Under the pieces are notes generated by a model. It saw only the letters and a program-made list of their open reading frames with translations. It made no database searches and was not told the DNA's origin. A DNA stretch of 9,437 nt, from positions 1-9,437 of the forward strand of contig JAQBNX010000247.1 of NCBI GenBank assembly GCA_028288385.1, written 5' to 3'. Origin of the DNA: Spirosoma sp. GTDB taxonomy: Bacteria > Bacteroidota > Bacteroidia > Cytophagales > Spirosomataceae. A program made the position numbers and the translations under genes. This document shows positions 1 through 6,933 of this stretch, in pieces (position 1 is the first letter of the stretch; every line of letters starts with the position of its first letter).

Positions 1-2
1 GG

Positions 3-167
3 CTCCAATCATCCCCCCACTTTTCCTTCACCAACTATTGGTCGGCATCACCAGCGTCAGCAAATCCTATCATCGACACGCCATACAACTACCCTATTAA
101 AAGCGGGGGCGTCTATTACTCAAAACCTGAATTACAATCGATATATAAAAGAAACTTATACAGGTGA
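3..167 (+). pseudogene. Upstream part of the surface SGNH protein, cut off by a probable frameshift
   Basis: Frame 3 is open from the window edge to a TGA at 165-167 and reads as believable protein, rich in Tyr, Ser, Pro and Asn, with segments such as NYWSASPASANPIIDTPYNY and SGGVYYSKPELQSIYK. Frame 1 over the same bases is open too, but reads as an unlikely His/Arg/Gln/Thr-rich string, and frame 2 stops. Removing one A from the run at 147-150 joins the frame-3 protein directly to the frame-1 protein as SIYK-ETYTGDPLN, giving one continuous chain into the gene that follows. I infer that these bases are the middle of one large gene whose start lies left of the window. The break may be a real mutation, a phase-variable or slipped site, or a sequencing error. 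The function of this segment is not recognisable. Confidence 0.55.
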
Positions 168-177
168 TCCCTTAAAT

Positions 178-2403
178 ATGGGTCCGGATCCGATCCGGTT
201 TTCGATTCAGTGCGACAGGCAGCAAATTAATATTGACGAAGAGGTTAATCTTACGATAACCGCCCAGTTATTGAACGTAGCGCCCGGTGAGTTGTTTTTT
301 TTGCCTGGTGCCAATGCATATACCCTTAAGTTGATTCTTCCACCTGGTTTTGAGCAGACGGGGGGTGATTTCGTTGACTACGTAGTTGGCCATCTTTATG
401 CGTCACAACCTGTAAAAGCCTACCGTCTCAAAGGGCGTTTCCGGTCTGTAACACCTGGCTCAAGTTTTCGGCTTTTAAGAAGCCATGGTCAGGCGAACGA
501 TCAAAGCCTATTTGCAGAAAAATCGGTTGTTACGCTTCAGACCGTATCGGCTGAGACAACTGTTTCCCAACTTCGCAAAGCCGCCAGGAGATCGACGAAT
601 CCGGCCGAGGTTACGCTGTATGTCATTACGGAGTCTACTGCCCCTGGAGCCGCCCGCACTGCGGCCGGTTCTTACAGGGGTTATCTGGATTATGCAGCCT
701 GCGATGAAGTCTCGGGTTGGGTAATGGACATGAACAATCTTCGGCAGTCGCCCCAGGTCGACATTTATATCAATGGTGTCAAGGTAGCCAGCCTACAGAC
801 CGAACAGGCTCGGCAGGACGTAGCGAATGCTTTTGGTGTAAAAGACTATAATAAATATGGCTTTGTATGGGTGATTCCTGAAAATTACAAAGCAAATGCT
901 CCGCTAACACTCTCGGTGCGACCAACAGAAACGTCACAGGATCTGTCGGGTAGCCCGCGCAAAACAGCCATCTGCCCGGGTATAGGGAGCGCTCCCACCT
1001 CTACAACAACGACTGCACCCACTACTACCCCAGCAACGACCCCTACAGCCCCGACGTCTACAACGACAGCCCCTGCTACCACTGCACCTGTTACCGCAAC
1101 TACTACGGTTACAACGCCCCCCGCCACGACAACACCTACTACAACAGACCCGGCCCCGGCAAGCTCAGGAGCCTGTGCGTCGAGCATCAGCGCCATCAGC
1201 TACGGTTGGGATGGGGGTAACAGTTCCATCAGCATTGGTATAAACTCGTCAGTCAGTGACCCCCAGATCAAACTCAGTGGTCCTTCCCTGGTTGACTGGG
1301 TAAGAACCTATAATGCAGGGGGGGGCAATTGGTTCTGGGCCCAGACAGGGATGAACCAGGGAACCTATACGCTGTCTGTTCGTCCGGCAGGCGATGGGGG
1401 AGCGGGCTGTTCATTCACCTTCAGCGTACCCGGTGCGGGCAAGCAAGTGTATGCTGTCGCCACGACAAACAACCCTCCATCTACCAGTCCTGCCCCTGCC
1501 TGTTCACCTCCACCAGCGCCAACACTAAGCACTTCGGGTGGGACCCAGATTTGTAATAACTCGACCCTTATGCTTACGGCGGCCGGGTGTAGTGGAACGG
1601 TGACCTGGTCGGGCGGGCAAACCGGATCGAGCCTTAGTGTCAATGCTGCGGGTAGCTACAGTGCTACGTGTACGGTCAATGGCTGTGTCAGCGCTCCTTC
1701 TGCCCAAGTAACGGTTACGGCCTGCACCAACACCACTGGCACTCGCTACAATCGGGTATTGTTTGTTGGTAATTCAATTACCGTTCATGGGGGCAGCCAG
1801 TTTTTTATCACCAATGCTCAAAACCCCAAAAGGGGTATGGCCGCTACGTCGCCCGATAAAGACTATTTCCATCTGATGTCGGCTAAGCTTAAAACGTTGA
1901 ACCCAAATGTTGACAACCGCATGTTTGCCACGTGGGACATGGGAGGTCAACTTGATGATGCAACCGGGCCTTTCTGGGAAGGACAAAGTACTATCAATGG
2001 CATCGATCTAAGCCGCTTCGATCCGGTTGCATCCTGGAAACCCGATCTGGTCTACATTCGATTAGGGGAGAACGTAGCTGACGAGCAAATCACCGACCAA
2101 TCGCTTTATCAAAGCCGGTTGAAGGCGCTCATTGATAAGTTAATCTCCCAGTCGCCGGGTGCCAAAGTTGTTTTGTCAACTTCGGTATGGGATAAGCCAA
2201 ATTATGATAAGGCTATCCGCGCCGTGGCCGCTGAGCGGAGCTACCCCCTTGCCGATTTTTCGAATATGTGGCCGAATCGTCTGATTAATAGCTACTATGC
2301 CTTAAACCCGAGCATTTATGGTGATGCAGCGACTGATAAACATCCAGACGATGATGGTATGGCTCACATTGCGGATGTATTATGGGATGTAACGCCTAAA
2401 TAA
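178..2403 (+). CDS. Multidomain secreted protein with C-terminal SGNH/GDSL-type hydrolase domain (5' part missing or frameshifted)
   Basis: Residues are counted from the ATG at 178. They show: an unassigned beta-rich region (1-155); a module with the GYLDYAACDEVSGWVMD core and Cys175/Cys266 at its ends (166-266); a Thr/Pro linker (272-331); a second Cys-bounded beta module (333-418); an Ig-like domain (about 449-516); and an SGNH hydrolase-like domain (523-741). In the last, VGNSI holds the likely nucleophile Ser533, Gly589-Gly590 may be block II, LGEN carries Asn632 (block III) and DKHPDDDGM carries His722 with Asp720 (block V). GNS replaces GDS, and the Asp is two residues before the His, not the usual three, so activity is plausible but unproven. 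SGNH enzymes are usually esterases or deacetylases; the substrate here is unknown. No signal peptide follows Met178, and frame 1 stays open back to position 1, so 178 is probably not the native start. The AGGTGA at 162-167 could allow restart after the frame-3 stop. No type IX sorting domain is evident at the C-terminus. Confidence 0.75.
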   Translation: MGPDPIRFSIQCDRQQINIDEEVNLTITAQLLNVAPGELFFLPGANAYTLKLILPPGFEQTGGDFVDYVVGHLYASQPVKAYRLKGRFRSVTPGSSFRLLRSHGQANDQSLFAEKSVVTLQTVSAETTVSQLRKAARRSTNPAEVTLYVITESTAPGAARTAAGSYRGYLDYAACDEVSGWVMDMNNLRQSPQVDIYINGVKVASLQTEQARQDVANAFGVKDYNKYGFVWVIPENYKANAPLTLSVRPTETSQDLSGSPRKTAICPGIGSAPTSTTTTAPTTTPATTPTAPTSTTTAPATTAPVTATTTVTTPPATTTPTTTDPAPASSGACASSISAISYGWDGGNSSISIGINSSVSDPQIKLSGPSLVDWVRTYNAGGGNWFWAQTGMNQGTYTLSVRPAGDGGAGCSFTFSVPGAGKQVYAVATTNNPPSTSPAPACSPPPAPTLSTSGGTQICNNSTLMLTAAGCSGTVTWSGGQTGSSLSVNAAGSYSATCTVNGCVSAPSAQVTVTACTNTTGTRYNRVLFVGNSITVHGGSQFFITNAQNPKRGMAATSPDKDYFHLMSAKLKTLNPNVDNRMFATWDMGGQLDDATGPFWEGQSTINGIDLSRFDPVASWKPDLVYIRLGENVADEQITDQSLYQSRLKALIDKLISQSPGAKVVLSTSVWDKPNYDKAIRAVAAERSYPLADFSNMWPNRLINSYYALNPSIYGDAATDKHPDDDGMAHIADVLWDVTPK
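991..1170 (+). repeat. Low-complexity Thr/Pro/Ala linker coding repeat
   Basis: About 60 codons, almost all ACN, CCN or GCN, encode a flexible Thr/Pro/Ala linker (residues 272-331 counted from the ATG at 178). It separates the N-terminal surface modules from the Ig-like and hydrolase modules. The DNA consists of irregular short ACA/ACG/ACT/CCC units without an exact repeat period, so slippage could change its length between strains. Such linkers in exported Bacteroidota proteins are often glycosylated, but no D-[ST]-[AILVMT] O-glycosylation motif is present here. The long Val/Gly/Ala-rich open frame on the opposite strand is only the mirror of this bias. Confidence 0.7.
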
Positions 2404-2407
2404 ATTT

Positions 2408-2469
2408 ACTCAGGCGCACTAAAAAAGCCAGATGGAATTTTCCATCTGGCTTTTTTAGTGCGCCTGAGT
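2408..2469. terminator. Bidirectional intrinsic terminator, 29-bp perfect inverted repeat
   Basis: Arms 2408-2436 and 2441-2469 are perfectly complementary over 29 bases around the loop ATTT, whose outer A and T can also pair. The core GCCAGATGGA/TCCATCTGGC stem is preceded by A6 and followed by T6, so it has the stem-plus-U-tract form of an intrinsic terminator on both strands. It lies 4 bases after the stop of the SGNH gene and 40 bases after the end of the minus-strand OmpA gene, exactly between convergent genes. Complementarity continues 13 bases beyond the A/T tracts (ACTCAGGCGCACT), further than a terminator needs. Confidence 0.9.
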
Positions 2470-2509
2470 TCAGAATAACCAGGCTTCAGGAGAATAGCAC
2501 TGCCAATTG

Positions 2510-4549
2510 CTACATAGCCAGAATTGTGAATTCGACCCGGCGGTTGAGTTTACGCCGTTCGTCGGTTTCGTTGCTGGCAATCGGCTTACTGGGTCCCCAC
2601 GCTTTGGTTCGGATGCGGGTATCGGCGATGCCTTTACCCGTTAGATACGCCTTCACCACCCTAACCCGGTCTTCGGACAACTTCATATTGGGTTCCCAGT
2701 CGCCCTGATTATCGGTATGTCCCTCAACCAGAATAGCCATGTTTGGGTACGTTTTGAGCATATCGCTAATGCGGTCCAACTCGGCACTGGCTCCCGGCTG
2801 GAGCGAAAACTGACCCTGTTCAAACAGCACCTCGCGCATGGTTATCTTTTGCCCCGACTCAATTTTTACCAGATACAGGTTGCGTCGTATGTCGCGAAAA
2901 CGCTTATCCTTACTCAGGTCGAGCGTTTCGGTGGTTGGAAAATAACCTTCTTTTGTTGCCTTCAGGTTATAGATCTTTTGCGTAGGCAAAATAAGCTTAT
3001 ACTCACCCGTCTCGGGGCTGTAGTCGGCCCTGGCAATGTCATTAGTTTCGTTGAAAACACTCGAGATTACTTCGGAGGCAATGGGTTTTTTGCTTTTGGC
3101 ATCGAGTACCTGCCCCGACACGATGGCCACAGGATCGGGTTTGATGGCTGGGTAGAGTTTAAGCCGAAAAATATCATCTTCGCCTAAAGACCCTGCCCGT
3201 GAACTTAGATACGCGTAGTCGCCCGAGGCCGGAATGGTAAAATAGCCGTCCCATTCGTCGGTGTTTACTGCCGGGCCAAGGTTCTCGGGTTCACTCCAGT
3301 TGCCCCAGGATTCGTCGAGCCGACGCGCCACAAAAATGTCGCCGTTGCCATAGCCTGGATGGCCCGCTGATGTAAAATAAAGTGTTCGGCCATCGGCGGC
3401 CAGAAACGGCGAACTCTCGAAGTCGGCGGTATTGATGACTCTACCCAACGACACCGGTTCGGACCAGGTGCGGTCGGGCCGAAGCAGTGACACGTAAAGG
3501 TCCCGGTCGCCCCGGGTATCTTTTCGCTGAACAGCCAGAATAATAGCCCGCCCATCGGGAGAGATGCAGAATTCAAGCTGATTTTTTTCGTGCAGATTAT
3601 AATTGTTTAAAATTTTGCACTCGACCGGTTGCGACCAGCCGGCTTTGGTTCGGGTGGATTTGGAGATGCCAAATGACAGTCCACCATCGGGTCGGTAGAT
3701 ATTGATGAGGTAGGCCGTTCGTCCGTCAGTGGACATACCGCTGATGGCATTGTCGCCTGCATTGTTAATAGGTGGCCCAATATTGACGGCTTCGCTCCAA
3801 CCGGGTGGGTTGCCATTTGAACCAGATTCTAGGGTTGAATACCAGACGTCCTGCCGGTCGGCCCCACCAAGATTGGCTTTGTTAAAATTTCGGGTAAAAT
3901 AGAGCGTCCGGCCATCGGGCGAGATGACGGGTGCGACCTCCTGACCCGGCGAGTTCACCGTTTTGCCCAGGTTTTCTTTTTGAATATCCTTCGGCGTAGC
4001 AGCTGATACGTTAATACCGGCCGTAATGGGTTTTGGGTCTTCTGATATACCAATGGCGTCGATTTGATTGATGCCCTTCAGCGCGGCTCCATTTAATACC
4101 ACCTTCATCTGCCGGCAAAGAAATGAGAAGTCTTTCGGGAAAACGTGCAGCAGCGGATCGGGTCGTGCCTGGGTACCGGGGTTTTGATAAACGATGTGCT
4201 GAGCGCCTTTTTCGTCGATGACTATTACCTGCACTACGGCTCCTGGATTGACGTTTTCAGCTACGACGATCTGGCGGGCGTGCAGGGGTGTATCAAACGC
4301 AACCTGAATCCACTCGTCGGTCGCGCCATCGGGAGTAGCGGGTGCCCAGGCACACGGACTCTGGCCTATTTCCGGTACTTTACTGGGTCGCCCCAGGGCC
4401 TGTGTGGCCCGGTACTGCTCTCCCGTTGATTCGCCTTTTTTCTCCGACGATACACCCACAACGCGGCTAGCCCACTGCACCGATTGTGCCGGGCAGCCCA
4501 ACGCAAGGGTGATCAAACTAAGGCAAAGCAGAAGTCGCTGCGTACGCAT
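2510..4549 (-). CDS. OmpA-family envelope protein with discoidin-like, PD40 propeller and carboxypeptidase-regulatory domains (PorE-like)
   Basis: This 679-residue exported protein starts with a hydrophobic signal (1-22). ALGC at 16-19 resembles a lipobox, but Leu at -2 is atypical, so signal peptidase I cleavage is equally possible. Next come a discoidin/galactose-binding-like beta-sandwich (about 23-170); five PD40/TolB-type blades with SPDGRTLYF-like strands near 209, 273, 329, 385 and 440, interspersed with W-S-E/Q-P and IN repeats; a carboxypeptidase-regulatory beta-sandwich (about 476-545); and an OmpA C-terminal peptidoglycan-binding domain (about 571-679). In the OmpA domain, GHTDN (Asp613) and NMKLSEDR (Arg628) carry the residues that bind diaminopimelate, and NRRVEF closes the domain. 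It would tether an outer-membrane or periplasmic assembly to peptidoglycan. The order propeller, regulatory domain, OmpA matches the type IX secretion component PorE, but PorE begins with TPRs, so I do not assign that symbol. The start lies 24 bases after the amylase stop with no evident Shine-Dalgarno, suggesting co-transcription. Confidence 0.85.
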   Translation of the reverse strand: MRTQRLLLCLSLITLALGCPAQSVQWASRVVGVSSEKKGESTGEQYRATQALGRPSKVPEIGQSPCAWAPATPDGATDEWIQVAFDTPLHARQIVVAENVNPGAVVQVIVIDEKGAQHIVYQNPGTQARPDPLLHVFPKDFSFLCRQMKVVLNGAALKGINQIDAIGISEDPKPITAGINVSAATPKDIQKENLGKTVNSPGQEVAPVISPDGRTLYFTRNFNKANLGGADRQDVWYSTLESGSNGNPPGWSEAVNIGPPINNAGDNAISGMSTDGRTAYLINIYRPDGGLSFGISKSTRTKAGWSQPVECKILNNYNLHEKNQLEFCISPDGRAIILAVQRKDTRGDRDLYVSLLRPDRTWSEPVSLGRVINTADFESSPFLAADGRTLYFTSAGHPGYGNGDIFVARRLDESWGNWSEPENLGPAVNTDEWDGYFTIPASGDYAYLSSRAGSLGEDDIFRLKLYPAIKPDPVAIVSGQVLDAKSKKPIASEVISSVFNETNDIARADYSPETGEYKLILPTQKIYNLKATKEGYFPTTETLDLSKDKRFRDIRRNLYLVKIESGQKITMREVLFEQGQFSLQPGASAELDRISDMLKTYPNMAILVEGHTDNQGDWEPNMKLSEDRVRVVKAYLTGKGIADTRIRTKAWGPSKPIASNETDERRKLNRRVEFTILAM

Positions 4550-4573
4550 AGTTAATTGTCAGTATTTTCTGCT

Positions 4574-5989
4574 TCAGTTTGTTAACACCCGGTATTCCCA
4601 GGGCTTGAGGCTGAGGACAATATCGGATTTTAACGTGATCGGCTGGTGACTGAATACGTCCGTGTAGATGCCCTCGTAACCATCGCCACCAAGATGAGCC
4701 GTTTGGGGCTGGGCGCTCAGATTTAGAACTACGATGACGCGGTCGGTGTCTCGCTGCCGATGAAACACATATACTTTATCGTCGCGGTCGGTTGGTATCT
4801 TCACAGCTTTGCCCCCCGCAGTTCCGTTCCATAACGCCCGATTACGGTGTTTCAGCGTTAGGAGGGTCTTGAAAAAATCACTTTTTTCATACCGACCCCA
4901 GGGAATGGTGTCTTTCTCGAAGAACGCAACCCGTTTGTTCAGGTTTGACTCCATGCCATTGTAAACCAGGGGCATTCCTTCCAATGTACTACTCAAGACA
5001 ATGATGGCATCGGCGGCCGGGCCGAAGGATTCTGCCAGGGTGCCATTCCAGGTGTTCTCGTCATGATTCTGCGTAAACAACATCTGGTAGTACCAACTGG
5101 GGAAGCGCTTTTGGTTAACATCTCGCAGGGAGTCAATCTTGTCTGCCGTGAGGTCACCATTGGCCACAGCCTTCATCACATGATGCATGGCCCAGCCGTA
5201 GTTCATGTTAAAACAACTCTTAAACTGATCGGGCTCATCTTCCCACTCTGAGAGCATGAACACAGTCTTGAGTTTATCCAGTTGTGGGCGCAATTCAGCC
5301 CAGAAATCGTTGGGTACATAGCCTGCTACGTCGCAGCGATACCCGTCGATATCGCACTCTTTGATCCAGTACTGCATGGCCTCAATCATGCCTTTGCGCA
5401 TATCCGGATTGTTATAATTAAGGGCGACAACGTCAGTCCAATCCGTTGGCTTCTTGGTTTTAGGGTCAATGGGGGCAATCATCCGGCCATGCACCAGCGT
5501 GTACCAGTCGGGGTGCTGCTTTACCCAAACATGATCCCAACCGGTGTGATTGGGTACCCAGTCCATAATAACGCGTAATCCCAGCCCGTGTGCCCGCTTG
5601 ACCAGGGCCTTAAAATCGGCCATTGTTCCATAGTCAGGGTTAATGGCTTTGTAATCAGCTACCGCATAGGGACTGCCAATGGTTCCTTTTTTGTTTTTCT
5701 GACTAATGGGATAAATAGGCATGAACCAGAGAATGTCTACCCCCATTTCCTTTAAGCGGGGCAATTGATCCTCAACCGCTTTAAAATCACCTTTCGCAGA
5801 AAACTGCCGCGTATTGATTTCATAAATAGTGGCATATCGGGCCCACTCCGGGGCCGGCGGAGCCGGAGATGCGGTCGTGTCGGAAACAGAAGTCGTAGCA
5901 GGTGGCGTATCGGTATCGCTTGGGCTTTTGCGGCAGGCCGTTGTCAGCAGGAAGGCACTGAGAACAAAGACCAGAAAGGGTATTTTCAT
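4574..5989 (-). CDS. GH13 alpha-amylase family lipoprotein
   Basis: This 471-residue protein has a signal peptide ending LLTTAC, with Cys19 as the probable lipidated residue, then a Ser/Thr/Asp/Pro-rich spacer (20-48) containing DTT at 37-39, which fits the Bacteroidota O-glycosylation pattern D-[ST]-[AILVMT]. The GH13 (beta/alpha)8 barrel begins near residue 49. All four classic regions are visible: DWVPNH (143-148); GYRCD with nucleophile Asp220; LSEWE with acid/base Glu248; and QNHDEN with transition-state Asp310. A beta-rich C-terminal domain follows from about residue 395. It should be an active retaining alpha-glucan hydrolase or transglycosylase at the outer membrane or in the periplasm. 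Substrate and subfamily cannot be told from sequence alone. It lies 49 bases after rpe and 24 before the OmpA gene, all on the same strand. No SusC/SusD-type genes are nearby. I see no promoter in the 49-base gap. Confidence 0.93.
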   Translation of the reverse strand: MKIPFLVFVLSAFLLTTACRKSPSDTDTPPATTSVSDTTASPAPPAPEWARYATIYEINTRQFSAKGDFKAVEDQLPRLKEMGVDILWFMPIYPISQKNKKGTIGSPYAVADYKAINPDYGTMADFKALVKRAHGLGLRVIMDWVPNHTGWDHVWVKQHPDWYTLVHGRMIAPIDPKTKKPTDWTDVVALNYNNPDMRKGMIEAMQYWIKECDIDGYRCDVAGYVPNDFWAELRPQLDKLKTVFMLSEWEDEPDQFKSCFNMNYGWAMHHVMKAVANGDLTADKIDSLRDVNQKRFPSWYYQMLFTQNHDENTWNGTLAESFGPAADAIIVLSSTLEGMPLVYNGMESNLNKRVAFFEKDTIPWGRYEKSDFFKTLLTLKHRNRALWNGTAGGKAVKIPTDRDDKVYVFHRQRDTDRVIVVLNLSAQPQTAHLGGDGYEGIYTDVFSHQPITLKSDIVLSLKPWEYRVLTN

Positions 5990-6038
5990 AGGGGTGGGCT
6001 CAATGGAAGTATGGAAAGCGGATCATAAACCGCAAAAA

Positions 6039-6755
6039 TCAGGCAACCATTGGCTGGCGGCAATTTTTAAGTTGCCGAATGGCATCCATCGGATCGTCGG
6101 CGCCAAACACCGACGTACCGGCTACCACATAGTCGGCTCCTGCGTCCAGCAGGGTTGGCGTATTAGACAGCCCCAAACCGCCGTCGACCCCAATCAGGGC
6201 CGAACTGCCCGCGCCCTGAAGCAACTGGCGCAGCTTACGCACTTTCGGAATAGACAGGGGTAAAAGCTGCTGGCCACCAAAGCCCGGGTTTATGGTCATA
6301 ATGAGCACCTGATCAAAGGCATCGGTAATGTCGGTCAGCACCTCCACGGGCGTCTGCATATTCAGTGCCACGCCGGCCTGACATCCGGCTTCCCGAATCT
6401 GGGTCAGCACCCGGTGCAGGTGCGTACAGGCTTCGTAATGAACGGTGATGTGACTAGCTCCTTTGCGGGCAAACTCCGCTACGTAGCGTTCGGGCTGAAC
6501 GATCATCAGGTGAACGTCGAGCGGTTTCCGGGCGTGCCGGTAAACGGCTTCGACCACAGGAAACCCAAACGATATATTGGGTACGAACACACCATCCATC
6601 ACATCCACATGAAACCAGTCAGCGTCACTTCGATTGACTAGTTCAACGTCGCGCTGGAGGTTGGCGAAGTCAGCGGCCAGTACCGACGGAGCGATGATGG
6701 CTGGGCCACCCGGTCGGAAAGCAGCACCTCCGCTGACATGGGTTGATAAGGTCAT
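6039..6755 (-). CDS. rpe: Ribulose-phosphate 3-epimerase
   Basis: This cytoplasmic TIM-barrel enzyme interconverts D-ribulose 5-phosphate and D-xylulose 5-phosphate in the pentose phosphate pathway. Family motifs are complete: IAPSVLAADF (21-30); HVDVMDGVFVPN (49-60) with metal ligand His49 and catalytic Asp51; LDVHLM with His82; the phosphate-binding NPGFGGQ (156-162); VDGG with catalytic Asp191; and AGTSVFG (212-218). At 238 residues it is slightly longer than the usual 220-230, because about 18 residues precede the conserved IAPSVL core. No ATG, GTG or TTG codon lies between the chosen start and that core, so the ATG at 6755 is the best start. GAGG sits almost against the ATG, too close for a normal Shine-Dalgarno. 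It is the first gene of the probable rpe-amylase-OmpA unit and is divergent from ligA. Confidence 0.96.
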   Translation of the reverse strand: MTLSTHVSGGAAFRPGGPAIIAPSVLAADFANLQRDVELVNRSDADWFHVDVMDGVFVPNISFGFPVVEAVYRHARKPLDVHLMIVQPERYVAEFARKGASHITVHYEACTHLHRVLTQIREAGCQAGVALNMQTPVEVLTDITDAFDQVLIMTINPGFGGQQLLPLSIPKVRKLRQLLQGAGSSALIGVDGGLGLSNTPTLLDAGADYVVAGTSVFGADDPMDAIRQLKNCRQPMVA

Positions 6756-6775
6756 GCCTCAAAATTTTTAGTCCG

Positions 6776-6812
6776 TAAAACTACCTTTTTTTGGTCGAAT
6801 GAAGAAACAAAA
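6776..6812 (-). promoter_or_regulatory. Possible Bacteroidota-type promoter for rpe
   Basis: On the minus strand, TAGTTTTA (6783-6776) matches seven of eight positions of TAnnTTTG, and TTTTG (6812-6808) lies upstream. The spacing of 24 bases is longer than usual for a -33/-7 pair. Transcription from here would give a leader of only about 10-15 bases before the rpe start at 6755. This is the best candidate in the divergent region, but it is weak. Confidence 0.3.
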
Positions 6813-6857
6813 CCCATATTGCCGATACCGTGCGAGTTATCAGATAGTAGCCAACAC

Positions 6858-6884
6858 TTGGTGGCCGTTCGCGCTTATATTGTG
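6858..6884 (+). promoter_or_regulatory. Possible promoter for ligA
   Basis: TTG at 6858-6860 and TATATTG at 6876-6882 resemble the -33 TTG and -7 TAnnTTTG elements, with one T missing from the -7 box and a 15-base spacer that is shorter than usual. The ligA start is about 50 bases downstream. The 178-base divergent region (6756-6933) holds nothing else recognisable except two nested short inverted repeats. No other stretch in it fits a plus-strand promoter better. Confidence 0.22.
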
Positions 6885-6933
6885 AGCCAACGGCAACTCG
6901 CTGAGGCCTGTTCATTGAGACCGCTTATAACCT

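Noticed and set aside
1..147. Frame-1 extension of the SGNH gene back to the window edge
   Set aside because: It is open, but its His/Arg/Gln/Thr-rich translation looks non-coding, while frame 3 over the same bases looks like true protein.
147..155. Programmed ribosomal frameshift signal
   Set aside because: The needed shift is +1, the A4 run is short, and no known slippery heptamer or downstream pseudoknot is evident; mutation or sequencing error is simpler.
885..1196. 103-codon open frame on the minus strand, rich in Val, Gly and Ala
   Set aside because: It is the mirror of the Thr/Pro-coding low-complexity linker; the protein has no plausible fold and the sense frame is clearly coding.
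2717..3187. 156-codon open frame on the plus strand inside the OmpA gene
   Set aside because: Antisense to the recognisable OmpA and regulatory domains, with no family resemblance.
6010..6034. Minus-strand GCGG-N8-CCGC hairpin after the rpe stop as a terminator or attenuator
   Set aside because: Four-base stem with a large loop and only three T after it; too weak to stop transcription.
5829..6263. 144-codon plus-strand open frame across the rpe-amylase gap
   Set aside because: It overlaps the conserved ends of two well-identified minus-strand genes, and its translation is Arg/Gly/Gln-rich and unlike any family.
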